In this document: one piece after another, positions 1 through 9,613 of the stretch
How positions within the stretch are numbered: position 1 is the first letter of the stretch
Layout: every line of letters begins with the position of its first letter
Assembly (NCBI RefSeq): GCF_030852425.1
Contig: NZ_NSDM01000004.1
Span: 248,001-312,000 of the forward strand
DNA length: 64,000 bases
Reading direction: 5' to 3'
From: Saccharothrix longispora
Lineage (GTDB): Bacteria; Actinomycetota; Actinomycetes; Mycobacteriales; Pseudonocardiaceae
Position numbers and translations under genes: made by a program
Notes under the pieces: model-generated
Seen by the model: only the letters and a program-made list of their open reading frames with translations
Told to the model about the DNA's origin: nothing
The model's database searches: none

Positions 1-1
1 C

Positions 2-1882
<1,881 letters not shown>

Positions 1883-1907
1883 CGGGCGTCGTGAGAAGGT
1901 ACCGGTC

Positions 1908-2846
1908 GTGAGGACTGCACAGAGGCGCTCCACCCTGATCGCTGCGGCCGTCGCACTGCTGGTCGCGGGCTGCGGAACCGGCCCGGCCAAGGTCGGCTCG
2001 GCCGCGATCGTCGGCGACACCGTGCTGCCGCTGCAGACGGTGCAGCAGCGGCTGGAGGTCGTGCTCGACAAGGAGCCCGAGGCCCGGAAGCTGCACGACC
2101 AGCGCAAGCTGGACCAGGTCGCCCGCCAGCTGGTCACGCTCGGCGTGCAGCACGAGCTGATCGGCCTGGCCGCCCAGCGCGAGGGCATCACCGTGTCCGA
2201 GGAGGACGTGGCCGAGTCCGTCGAGCAGGCGGGCGGCGCCGACCTGGCCTCGCAGAACACCGTCTACGACGCGACGACGTTCCGGGAGCGCGCCAAGGAC
2301 CAACTGCTGCTGGTCGAGCTGGCGCGCAAGTACGTCGACCGGATGGAAGTCACGTTCGACTACTTCTTCACCAAGGACAACACCGAGGCGGTCGAGAAGG
2401 CCAAGCAGGTCGCGGCCGACCCGGCGAAGATGGCCGAGTTCATCGCCGCCGCGCCGCGCAGCGAGCAGGGCCAGTCCCTCGGTCGCGAGAACCAGGTCGT
2501 GCGCTCGGCGGAGTCGCCGCAGTCGGCCCAGTCGCCGCTGTTCGGCGTCGAGCCCGGCACGGTCGTGGCGTTCCCGCCGGACCCGGGCAGCGCCCAGTGG
2601 ATCGTCGCGCACGTCAAGGAGCGGCGCACCGACGTGCGGCCGTCGTCCGAGGAGTCGTCCACCGAGCAGCTCACGCCGCAGCTGCTGGAGCAGATCGGCC
2701 TGCGGCTGGTGCAGCAGCTGGCCGGCGACCCGTCGATCCGGGTGAACCCGCGCTACGGCGTGTGGGACACCACCGCGATCTCCCTGGCGCCGAGCGAGGG
2801 CGAGCTGTCCGGCTACCAGGCCACCGCCCGCCAGATCGCCCCGTGA
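1908..2846 (+). CDS. SurA N-terminal domain-like lipoprotein
   Basis: A probable membrane-anchored chaperone-like lipoprotein of 312 residues. It has a short basic N-terminus, a hydrophobic stretch, and a lipobox VAGC with the modified Cys at about residue 22. Residues about 30-150 are helical and charged, in the pattern of SurA/trigger-factor N-terminal chaperone domains (SurA_N). I see no clear parvulin prolyl isomerase domain after it, so isomerase activity should not be assumed. The start is GTG, 25 bases after the mfd stop. Its TGA overlaps the GTG of mazG (GTGA), so the two are probably translationally coupled. A role in folding exported proteins is inference from the domain and the lipid anchor. 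Confidence 0.85.
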   Translation: MRTAQRRSTLIAAAVALLVAGCGTGPAKVGSAAIVGDTVLPLQTVQQRLEVVLDKEPEARKLHDQRKLDQVARQLVTLGVQHELIGLAAQREGITVSEEDVAESVEQAGGADLASQNTVYDATTFRERAKDQLLLVELARKYVDRMEVTFDYFFTKDNTEAVEKAKQVAADPAKMAEFIAAAPRSEQGQSLGRENQVVRSAESPQSAQSPLFGVEPGTVVAFPPDPGSAQWIVAHVKERRTDVRPSSEESSTEQLTPQLLEQIGLRLVQQLAGDPSIRVNPRYGVWDTTAISLAPSEGELSGYQATARQIAP

Positions 2847-3754
2847 CGGTCGTCCACCTCGGTCGCGCACCGGTCCTGCCCGCCGCCGCGCTCCCCGCCG
2901 TGAGGAGCGCGGCGGTGGTGTACGCGGGGGTCGGCGTGGACGCCTCGCTGTGGGGCGCGGTGCCGGTGCCGGACGTGCTGAAGCCGGGCGCGGTGCTGCT
3001 GACGACCGACCCGTCCGAACCGGCCGCGCTGTGGATGGCCACGACGGGGTCGGAGGTGATCGGCCCCCCGTCGCCGCTGCTGGACGCGGTCGCGGTGATG
3101 GACCGGCTGCGCTCGCCCGGCGGGTGCCCGTGGGACGCCGAGCAGGACCACGAGTCGCTGCGGCAGTACCTCGTGGAGGAGACCTACGAGCTGCTGGAGG
3201 CCATCGAGGACGGTGACCGGGCCGCGTTGCGCGAGGAGCTGGGCGACGTGCTGCTCCAGGTCCTCTTCCACGCCCGGATCGCCGCCGAGGACCCGTCGGA
3301 GCCGTTCGGGATCGACGAGGTGGCCGGCGACCTGGTGGCCAAGCTGGTCGGACGTCACCCGCACGTGTTCTCCGGTGGCGACCCGAAGGTGACCGACGCG
3401 TCCTCCCAGCAGCACCGGTGGGAGGAGCTGAAGCAGGTCGAGAAGCAGCGGACGTCCAGCCTGGACGGCGTCGCGACCGGTCAGCCCGCGGTGGCGCTGG
3501 CGGGGAAGCTCGCGCAGCGGGTGGCGCGGGCCGGGTTCCCGGTGGACCTGCTGCCCGAGGGCGACGACACGGGGACGACGCTGTTCGCGGTGGCGGCCCT
3601 GGCCAAGTTGGCCGGCGAGGACCCGGAGACGGAGCTGCGCGCGGTGGCGCGGCGGTTCGCCTCGTCGGTGCGGGCGGCCGAGGCGTCGGCGCGCGCGGCG
3701 GGCGTGACGGGTGCCCTGACGGCCGAGGACTGGCGCGCCCACTGGCTCGCGTAA
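2843..3754 (+). CDS. mazG: nucleoside triphosphate pyrophosphohydrolase MazG
   Basis: Hydrolyses NTPs/dNTPs to the monophosphate plus pyrophosphate, a housecleaning enzyme against damaged nucleotides. The 303-residue product carries the MazG signature: PGGCPWDAEQ, the metal-binding EETYELLEA and, about 20 residues later, EELGDVLLQ. Roughly 85 N-terminal residues before the MazG domain are less conserved, as in other actinobacterial homologues. The frame stays open upstream into the lipoprotein gene, but the GTG overlapping that gene's stop (GTGA) is the sensible start. In M. tuberculosis mazG likewise follows mfd. Confidence 0.95.
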   Translation: MTVVHLGRAPVLPAAALPAVRSAAVVYAGVGVDASLWGAVPVPDVLKPGAVLLTTDPSEPAALWMATTGSEVIGPPSPLLDAVAVMDRLRSPGGCPWDAEQDHESLRQYLVEETYELLEAIEDGDRAALREELGDVLLQVLFHARIAAEDPSEPFGIDEVAGDLVAKLVGRHPHVFSGGDPKVTDASSQQHRWEELKQVEKQRTSSLDGVATGQPAVALAGKLAQRVARAGFPVDLLPEGDDTGTTLFAVAALAKLAGEDPETELRAVARRFASSVRAAEASARAAGVTGALTAEDWRAHWLA

Positions 3755-3793
3755 GTTCCTGGGCTTCGGGGCCGGTGACGCTACGACGAGGTC

Positions 3794-4214
3794 ATGAGTT
3801 CCCCGGCGGCGCGCACTCCCGAGCCTGCCCGGCGCGGACCCGCCTCGTCGGACTCCGACGAGTTGGAGCCCGCGCCGGAGTGGGTTCGCGACGACGAGGC
3901 GGCCACTCGGTCCGGCACACCTGAGGCCATCCGCGCGGGACTGCTGCCCGAACAGGCCGCAGAGTTCGACGCCGCCTTCGACGCCGCGCTCACGGCCGCT
4001 CGGCGAACGCTGCGCCCGGACCAACCGCGCGGCACGCTCCAGGCGTGGCGGCGGGTGGCCCTGATGACCCAGGACGACCCCGACTCGGCTCGCGAACCGG
4101 CCGCTGCCATCACGGGGGGTCCGACGTACCGGTGCTCCTCGTCCGGGCAGTGTGAGCTGGGCGGACCTTCGATCCGAACTCGGGCTCCGATCGCTTTCGA
4201 CGGGACTCCTCGAC
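3794..4214 (+). pseudogene. DUF6247-like antitoxin-type gene, frameshifted
   Basis: From ATG 3794 the first ~100 residues resemble the DUF6247 family, with the core IRAGLLPEQAAEFDAAF and LQAWRRVALMTQDDPD. The expected C-terminal part (RRTGAP...GSVSWADLRSELGL) is not in this frame but in the +1 frame, from about base 4119 on. The switch falls at a run of six G (about 4113-4118); removing one G joins the two halves. Left unrepaired, the reading frame continues with unrelated residues to a stop at 4231. DUF6247 genes usually precede a short RelE/ParE-like gene, as here. The frame change is seen in the sequence. Whether it is a real mutation or a sequencing error in the G run cannot be told from one sequence. 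Confidence 0.65.
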
Positions 4215-4220
4215 CGGCAC

Positions 4221-4480
4221 GTGGCTCATGAACTCGACATCGGTCCCCGGGCCCGGGATCGGATCAACGCGCTGCCACCTGAAGCCCTCGCCGCTCTGGT
4301 CGAGGCGTTCGAGGTCCTTGCGATCGTGCCGGAACGAGGCCGTCCGTTGAACGCCGACAACCCCGGCGGAGGGCTGTTCACCCTGGACTTCGGTGCCGGC
4401 AGAGGTTGATCACGCACCTTCTGCTCATTGATCACGATCGGGTCGACGTGCTCGTCGTAACCTGGATTTCGTTCTGCTGA
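4221..4480 (+). pseudogene. RelE/ParE-like toxin-type gene, frameshifted near its 3' end
   Basis: Starting at GTG 4221 the reading gives VAHELDIGPRARDRINALPP and then an LNADNP...FTLDFG segment typical of the short RelE-like proteins encoded after DUF6247. The frame stops at TGA 4407-4409 just before the usual last strands. The missing end (LITHLLLIDHDRVDVLVVTW) is present one frame back, from base 4406 to a TGA at 4478-4480, so a single missing base near 4400-4406 explains it. The frame also reads upstream without a stop into the DUF6247 tail, meaning the stop between partners is lost as well. Toxin activity is only inferred from family resemblance, and this copy is probably inactive. Confidence 0.6.
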
Positions 4481-4481
4481 C

Positions 4482-5048
4482 TCACCTGAGGACCAGGCCG
4501 AAGCGCTCGTGCAGGGCCCGCGCCTGCTCGGGCGTGGCGAGGGCGATGACGGTTTCGTGGACGTGGCCCGGGTCGCGGTCGAAGCCGACGTCGTGAAACC
4601 TGCGCGGGTCGTCGGGGGAGAGGTGGTCCACGGCCTCGGCGGCCGCCAGGTGGTCGAGGTACTCGTCCGAGAAGTGCTCGGCGCGGACGGTCACGACCTC
4701 GCCGTTGCGCGTGAACCCCAGCACGTCGTCGCGCGGGCCCTCGGCGACGTCGCCCTCGCCCCGGTGCAGCCGGACGGCGGTGACGGTGACCGCGCCGCCG
4801 GTCAGCTCGGCCGCCCGCGCCAGCAGGTGCTCGTAGGACTCCTCCAGGAAGTCGACGTCGTCGGCGTGGACGCTGACCGCCAGGTCGAACGACTCCAGTG
4901 CCGACGCGACGCCGTACGGGTCCAGTGGGTCCCGCGCGTACTCGGCGAGGTCGTCCAGGACCGCTCGCGCCTTGTCCGCGGAGATCATGCCGATCTCCAG
5001 CAGGACGGCGGCCACGCGCTCGTAGGTCATCGGGGGATCGTTCGACAC
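4482..5048 (-). CDS. hypothetical protein, 188 aa
   Basis: Not recognised. The predicted product is acidic, soluble, without signal peptide or membrane segment. An N-terminal helical segment is followed by a mixed region with a strand-like VSVHADDVDFLEE and a C-terminal DPGHVHETVIALATPEQ segment. GTG 5048 is used here; ATG 5030 is an alternative start. It lies 12 bases downstream of another small minus-strand gene (5061-5300), so the two form an operon facing away from the XRE/DUF397 pair and converging on the decayed DUF6247/RelE pair. Third positions are GC-rich, which supports real coding. Confidence 0.7.
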   Translation of the reverse strand: MSNDPPMTYERVAAVLLEIGMISADKARAVLDDLAEYARDPLDPYGVASALESFDLAVSVHADDVDFLEESYEHLLARAAELTGGAVTVTAVRLHRGEGDVAEGPRDDVLGFTRNGEVVTVRAEHFSDEYLDHLAAAEAVDHLSPDDPRRFHDVGFDRDPGHVHETVIALATPEQARALHERFGLVLR

Positions 5049-5060
5049 GGGGCGATCCTG

Positions 5061-5300
5061 TCAGGCCGGCGGGTCCGGGGCGGTCGCGTTCGGGAAGGTC
5101 TCCAGCGCGGCGAGCGCGGCCGAGCCGGTGGCGACCAGGTTGCGGAGGCCGGCGGCGGTGACCAGGAGTTCGAGGCCGTGCCGGCCGCCGATGGTGAACC
5201 CGACCTCGTCGGGGCCGGCCTCCCACTCGATCGCCGTGTCGTCGCGGATGCGCGCCCAGGCCCGTACGTCGGTGCCGCCCTTGATCATCGCGTAGCTCAT
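5061..5300 (-). CDS. hypothetical protein, 79 aa
   Basis: A small predicted soluble protein I do not recognise. Its N-terminal half (RAWARIRDDTAIEWEAGPDE) reads as beta strands, followed by a helical GLELLVTAAGLRNLV segment. It is divergent from the XRE/DUF5753 regulator at 5369 and shares a 68-bp intergenic region that contains a perfect CTACAC-N6-GTGTAG inverted repeat. Control of this gene by that regulator is therefore plausible. The short proteins divergent from Scr1-type regulators are often accessory or regulatory, but no function can be assigned here. Confidence 0.65.
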   Translation of the reverse strand: MSYAMIKGGTDVRAWARIRDDTAIEWEAGPDEVGFTIGGRHGLELLVTAAGLRNLVATGSAALAALETFPNATAPDPPA

Positions 5301-5335
5301 GAGATGAGTGTGGTGCGTCTTGGGAATTCCCGAAA

Positions 5336-5362
5336 CTACACGTTTGGGTGTAGCCCTAGGCT
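5336..5362 (+). promoter_or_regulatory. operator-like inverted repeat and -10 of a leaderless XRE gene
   Basis: CTACAC (5336-5341) and GTGTAG (5348-5353) form a perfect inverted repeat with a 6-bp spacer. It lies just upstream of a TAGGCT -10-like hexamer (5357-5362), which sits 6 bases before the ATG at 5369. That spacing predicts a leaderless transcript. The repeat would overlap the polymerase site, so autoregulation by the XRE protein, and co-control of the divergent gene at 5300, is a reasonable inference. Confidence 0.5.
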
Positions 5363-5368
5363 GACCTC

Positions 5369-6193
5369 ATGGAGAGCAACGCGCGGGCGCGGACACTCGG
5401 CGCGGAACTGCGGGACCTGCGCAAGGCGCGGGGGATGAGCATCGTCCAGCTCGGCGAGCGGGTCGGGTCGAGCAAGAGCATGCTCAGCCGCATCGAGCGC
5501 GGCGAGCGGTTCCTGACGGAGACCGAGCTGGCCTCGGTGCTGGGTGCGATGGGCGTGGTCGGCGCGAAGCGCCGGGAACTGCTCGCCCTCACCCGCGACG
5601 CGTCCCGGTCCAACTGGCTCGCCACGGGCGCGGACCTGCCCCGCCAGCTCAAGGCCCTGGTCGAGTACGAGCAGGTCGCCACCGCCATCACCGACGCCAC
5701 CGCCCTCCTGGTGCCGGGACTGCTCCAGATCCGGGAGTACACCCGCGCGATCATGGTCGAGAGCGGTCTGGCCCGCGCCGACGCCGAGGCCCGGGTGAAG
5801 GTCCGCCTCGACCGCCAACGGGTCCTCACGCGCGTGCACTACCTGGCGATCCTCGACGAATCCGTGCTGCGGAGGCCGATCGGAGGGCGGGCGGTCCTGG
5901 CGGCCCAGGCGCGGCACCTGCTGGAGGTGGCCGACCTCCCCAACGTCACCCTGCGGGTGGTCCGGGAGGAGAGGGGCTGGTACCCGGGCCTGTTCGGCTC
6001 CTTCGCCCTGCTGGAGTTCGACCGGACCGCGCCGGTGGTGCACCTGGAGCACCTGCGGCCCACCGTGTTCCTGGACAAGCCCGAGGACGTTCAGGCATAC
6101 ATGGACATCAAGCCCACCCTGCTGGCCGCCGCCGCCAGTGCCGAGGACTCGGTGGGGGTGATCGCCGGGTACGCGAAGGAGTACGAGCGATGA
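5369..6193 (+). CDS. XRE-family regulator with DUF5753 (Scr1/DUF397-associated)
   Basis: A DNA-binding regulator of 274 residues. Residues about 10-65 form an XRE helix-turn-helix (LRDLRKARGMSIVQLGERVG, then SKSMLSRIERGER). From about residue 95 to the end is the DUF5753 domain, with the conserved LLQIREYTRAIM-type and LDESVLRRPIGG segments. This is the antitoxin-like regulator family paired with small DUF397 proteins. Its TGA overlaps the ATG of the DUF397 gene (ATGA). No Shine-Dalgarno precedes ATG 5369, but a -10-like TAGGCT lies 6 bases upstream, so the mRNA is probably leaderless. Streptomyces homologues act in development and antibiotic control; the target here is unknown. Confidence 0.93.
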   Translation: MESNARARTLGAELRDLRKARGMSIVQLGERVGSSKSMLSRIERGERFLTETELASVLGAMGVVGAKRRELLALTRDASRSNWLATGADLPRQLKALVEYEQVATAITDATALLVPGLLQIREYTRAIMVESGLARADAEARVKVRLDRQRVLTRVHYLAILDESVLRRPIGGRAVLAAQARHLLEVADLPNVTLRVVREERGWYPGLFGSFALLEFDRTAPVVHLEHLRPTVFLDKPEDVQAYMDIKPTLLAAAASAEDSVGVIAGYAKEYER

Positions 6194-6360
6194 GCGAGTG
6201 GCGCAAGTCCAGCCGGAGCGCGACCGAGACCAACTGCGTGGAGGTCGCGCACGTGGACCGGCGGGTGGCGGTGCGGGATTCGAAGAACCAGGCCGGGCCC
6301 GTGCTGACGTTCGGCCCCGGCGCCGCGACGAGCTTCCTGGGGTGGATCAAGAGGGCGTGA
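6190..6360 (+). CDS. DUF397 domain protein (partner of the XRE/DUF5753 regulator)
   Basis: A 56-residue protein of the DUF397 family, which is often little more than this single domain. Family hallmarks are visible: WRKSSRSATETNCVEVA at the N-terminus, then VAVRDSKNQ and a final FLGWIK. The ATG overlaps the regulator's stop codon, so the pair is coupled. In the family the DUF397 protein is thought to bind the DUF5753 regulator and modulate it, in a toxin-antitoxin-like manner. That role is family knowledge and is not shown by this sequence. Confidence 0.92.
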   Translation: MSEWRKSSRSATETNCVEVAHVDRRVAVRDSKNQAGPVLTFGPGAATSFLGWIKRA

Positions 6361-6382
6361 CCGGCGCGCTAACGTCGGGAGG

Positions 6383-9300
6383 GTGACCGAACCGGCCTAC
6401 CTCCGCTTCCCGCACCTGCACGGCGACCTCGTCACGTTCGTGGCCGAGGACGACGTGTGGCTGGCACCCCTCGACGGGGGCCGGGCCTGGCGGGTGACCG
6501 CCGACCAGGTCCCGGTGTCCCACCCGCGCTTCGACCCGACCGGCACGCACCTCGCCTGGACCAGCCGCCGGGACGGCGCGCCCGAGGTCCACCTGGCGCC
6601 GGTCGACGGCGGCCCGGCGACCCGCCTGACCCACTGGGGCGACTACTCGACCGGTGTGCGCGGCTGGACGCCGGGCGGCGAGGTCGTCGCCGTCACGGCC
6701 GCCGGGCAGGCGTCGGGCAACCGCAAGTGGGCGCACGCCGTGCCGACCGACGGCGGCCCCGCCGACCGGCTGCCGTTCGGGTGGGTCGACGACGTGTCGT
6801 TCGGCCCCGCCGGCCAGGTGGTCGTGACCTCCGTCTACGGCCGCGACCCCGCGTGGTGGAAGCGGTACCGGGGCGGGGCGGCGGGCAAGCTCTGGGTGGA
6901 CGTCGAGGGCGCCGGCGAGTTCGACCGCATCCTGCCGGAGCTGACGTCGTCGCTCACCTCGCCGGTGTGGGTGGGCGACCGCATCGCGTTCCTGTCCGAC
7001 CACGAGGGCGTCGGCAGCCTGTACTCGGTGCTCCCGGACGGCTCCGACCTGCGCCGGCACACCGAGCAGGAGTTCTACGCGCGCGTCGCGTCCACCGACG
7101 GCACGCGGGTCGTCTGGCAGCACGCGGGCGAGCTGTGGGTCCTCGACGGGCTGGACGCCGAGCCGCGCCGGGTCGACGTCGCGCTGGGCGGTCCCCGCAC
7201 GGCGCGCCGGCCGCGACCGGTCGGCTCGCGCCCCGACGACTTCCACCCGGACCGCACCGGCCGCGCGAGCGTCGTGGAGGTGCGCGGCACCGTGCACTGG
7301 GTGACGCACAGGGACGGGCCGGTGCGGGCGCTGGCCGAGCAGCCGGGCGTGCGGGCCCGCCTGCCGCGCGTGGTGGGCGACGCCGTGGTGTGGGTGACCG
7401 ACGCCGACGGCGAGGAGGGCCTGGAGTTCTCGCCGGTCGGCGGGGTCGAGCCGGGCAACGAGCCGCGCCGGGTCGCGGTCGGCAGGCTGGGCCGGGTGCT
7501 GGAGCTGGTCCCCTCGCCGGACGGGCGGCGGCTCGCGGTGGCCACCCACGACGGGCGGCTGCTGCTGGTGGAGGTCGAGTCGGGCGAGGTCCGCGAGGTG
7601 CTGGCCGGGGCGAACCCGCACGTGGACGACCTGGCGTTCTCCCCGGACTCGAACTGGCTGGCCTGGGCGCACCCGGGTCCGCGCCCGCTCCAGCACATCC
7701 GGATGACGAACACGACCGACCTGTCCGTGGTGGACGTGACGCCGCTGCGGTTCTCCGACTTCTCGCCGACGTTCACCGAGGACGGCCGGCACCTGGCGTT
7801 CCTGTCGGTGCGCAGCTTCGACCCGGTGTACGACGCGCACGTGTTCGACCTGGCGTTCCCCACCGGCTGCCGCCCGTACCTGGTGCCGCTGGCGGCGACC
7901 ACGCCGTCGCCGTTCGACCCGATGCGGCTGGGCCGGCCGGTCGGCGACGACCCGTCCGACAAGGACAAGGACAAGGACGACGAGAACCCGATCACCGTGG
8001 TCGACCTGGACGGCCTGGCCGACCGGGTGGTCGCGGTGCCGGTCGGCGCGGCCAGCTACGCGGGGCTGACCGCGGTCAAGGGCGGCCTGCTGTGGCTGCG
8101 CTCGCCGCTGCGCGGGGTGCTCGGCGACGACCTGCCGAGCGGCGCCCGCCCGCCGCGCGCGGTGCTGGAGCGGTTCGACCTGGCCAAGTCGCGCACCGAG
8201 GTGCTGGTGGACGGCCTGGACGCGTTCGACGTGACCGGGGACGGGCAGCGGGTCGTCGTGCGGGACGGCGGCGACCTGCGGGTCGTGCCCGCCGACCGCA
8301 AGGTCGACCCGGACGACGGCGACTCCGTCGAGGTGGACCTGTCCCGCGTGCGGGTCGTGGTGGACCGGGCCGCCGAGTGGCGGCAGGCGTACGCCGAGGC
8401 GGGCCGGCTGATGCGGGACAACTTCTGGCGCACCGACATGGGCGGCGTGGACTGGGAGGGCGTGCTGGAGCGCTACCGGCCGCTGGTGGACCGGCTGGGC
8501 AGTTACAGCGACCTCCTCGACCTGCTGTGGGAGGTGCAGGGCGAGCTGGGCACGTCGCACGCCTACGTGATCCCGGCGCACGGCACGCGCGGTCGCGCGG
8601 TGGGGCTGCTCGGCGCGGACCTGGCGCGCGACGAGTCGGGCGCGTGGCGGGTGACCAGGGTGATCCCGGGGGAGACCTCGGACCCGGCGGCCCGCTCGCC
8701 GCTGGCCGCGCCGGGTGTCGCGGTGCGCGCCGGCGATTCGATCGTCGCCGTGGACGGGCGGCAGGTGGACCCGCGCACCGGTCCCGCGCCGCTGCTCGTG
8801 GGCACGGCGGGCAAGCCGGTGGAGCTGACGGTGCGCCCCGGCGGCGGCGGCGAGCCCCGCCGGGTCGTGGTGGTGCCGCTGGAGGACGAGGAGCCGCTGC
8901 GCTACCACGCGTGGGTGGCCGACCGGCGTGCGCGCGTGCGGGAGCTGTCCGACGGGCGGGTGGGCTACCTGCACGTGCCGGACATGATGGGCGCGGGCTG
9001 GGCGCAGCTGCACCGCGACCTGCGGGTCGAGCTGGCGCGCGAGGCGGTGGTGCTCGACGTGCGGGAGAACGGCGGCGGGCACACGTCCGAGCTGGTCGTC
9101 GAGAAGCTCGGGCGCAGGATCATCGGCTGGTCCGTGGCGCGCGGCTACACCACCGCGGACAGCTACCCGGGCGACGCGCCGCGCGGGCCGGTGGTGGCCA
9201 TCGCGGACGAGTTCGCCGGGTCCGACGGCGACATCGTCAACGTGGCCATCAAGGAGATGGGCATCGGGCCGGTCGTCGGCACCCGCACGTGGGGCGGGGT

Positions 9301-9553
9301 GATCGGCATCGACATGCGGTACCACCTGGTCGACGGCACGCTGGTCACGCAGCCCCGCTACGCCACCTGGTTCGCCGGTCCCGGGTGGGGCGTGGAGAAC
9401 CACGGCGTGGACCCGGACGTGGAGGTCGTGATCACGCCGCAGGACCGGGTGGCCGGTCGTGACCCGCAGCTCGACACGGCCGTGCGGCTGGCGCTGGAGG
9501 CGCTGGAGACCCGACCGGCCGCCACTCCGCCGCAGCTCCCGCCGCTCGGTTGA
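6383..9553 (+). CDS. tricorn protease homologue
   Basis: A large cytoplasmic serine protease that trims oligopeptides released by the proteasome or other proteases. The 1,056 residues match the usual tricorn length. The N-terminal two thirds are beta-propeller repeats (LPFGWVDDVSF, LSDHEGVGSLYSV, FSPDSNWLAWA). A PDZ-like segment follows around residues 750-850, then a C-terminal S41-type core. The catalytic set is visible: Ser-His in GTSHAY (about residue 724), the nucleophile in EFAGSDGD (about 945) and Glu in GVENHGVD (about 1003). A Lys/Asp-rich KDKDKDD insert lies near residue 530. The start is GTG with GGGAGG directly upstream. No signal peptide is seen. Confidence 0.95.
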   Translation: MTEPAYLRFPHLHGDLVTFVAEDDVWLAPLDGGRAWRVTADQVPVSHPRFDPTGTHLAWTSRRDGAPEVHLAPVDGGPATRLTHWGDYSTGVRGWTPGGEVVAVTAAGQASGNRKWAHAVPTDGGPADRLPFGWVDDVSFGPAGQVVVTSVYGRDPAWWKRYRGGAAGKLWVDVEGAGEFDRILPELTSSLTSPVWVGDRIAFLSDHEGVGSLYSVLPDGSDLRRHTEQEFYARVASTDGTRVVWQHAGELWVLDGLDAEPRRVDVALGGPRTARRPRPVGSRPDDFHPDRTGRASVVEVRGTVHWVTHRDGPVRALAEQPGVRARLPRVVGDAVVWVTDADGEEGLEFSPVGGVEPGNEPRRVAVGRLGRVLELVPSPDGRRLAVATHDGRLLLVEVESGEVREVLAGANPHVDDLAFSPDSNWLAWAHPGPRPLQHIRMTNTTDLSVVDVTPLRFSDFSPTFTEDGRHLAFLSVRSFDPVYDAHVFDLAFPTGCRPYLVPLAATTPSPFDPMRLGRPVGDDPSDKDKDKDDENPITVVDLDGLADRVVAVPVGAASYAGLTAVKGGLLWLRSPLRGVLGDDLPSGARPPRAVLERFDLAKSRTEVLVDGLDAFDVTGDGQRVVVRDGGDLRVVPADRKVDPDDGDSVEVDLSRVRVVVDRAAEWRQAYAEAGRLMRDNFWRTDMGGVDWEGVLERYRPLVDRLGSYSDLLDLLWEVQGELGTSHAYVIPAHGTRGRAVGLLGADLARDESGAWRVTRVIPGETSDPAARSPLAAPGVAVRAGDSIVAVDGRQVDPRTGPAPLLVGTAGKPVELTVRPGGGGEPRRVVVVPLEDEEPLRYHAWVADRRARVRELSDGRVGYLHVPDMMGAGWAQLHRDLRVELAREAVVLDVRENGGGHTSELVVEKLGRRIIGWSVARGYTTADSYPGDAPRGPVVAIADEFAGSDGDIVNVAIKEMGIGPVVGTRTWGGVIGIDMRYHLVDGTLVTQPRYATWFAGPGWGVENHGVDPDVEVVITPQDRVAGRDPQLDTAVRLALEALETRPAATPPQLPPLG

Positions 9554-9613
9554 TCGAAACCACCCGGGCGCGTGATCCCGTGGTGGTTGCGGCCACCGGT
9601 CCCGGACCGACCA

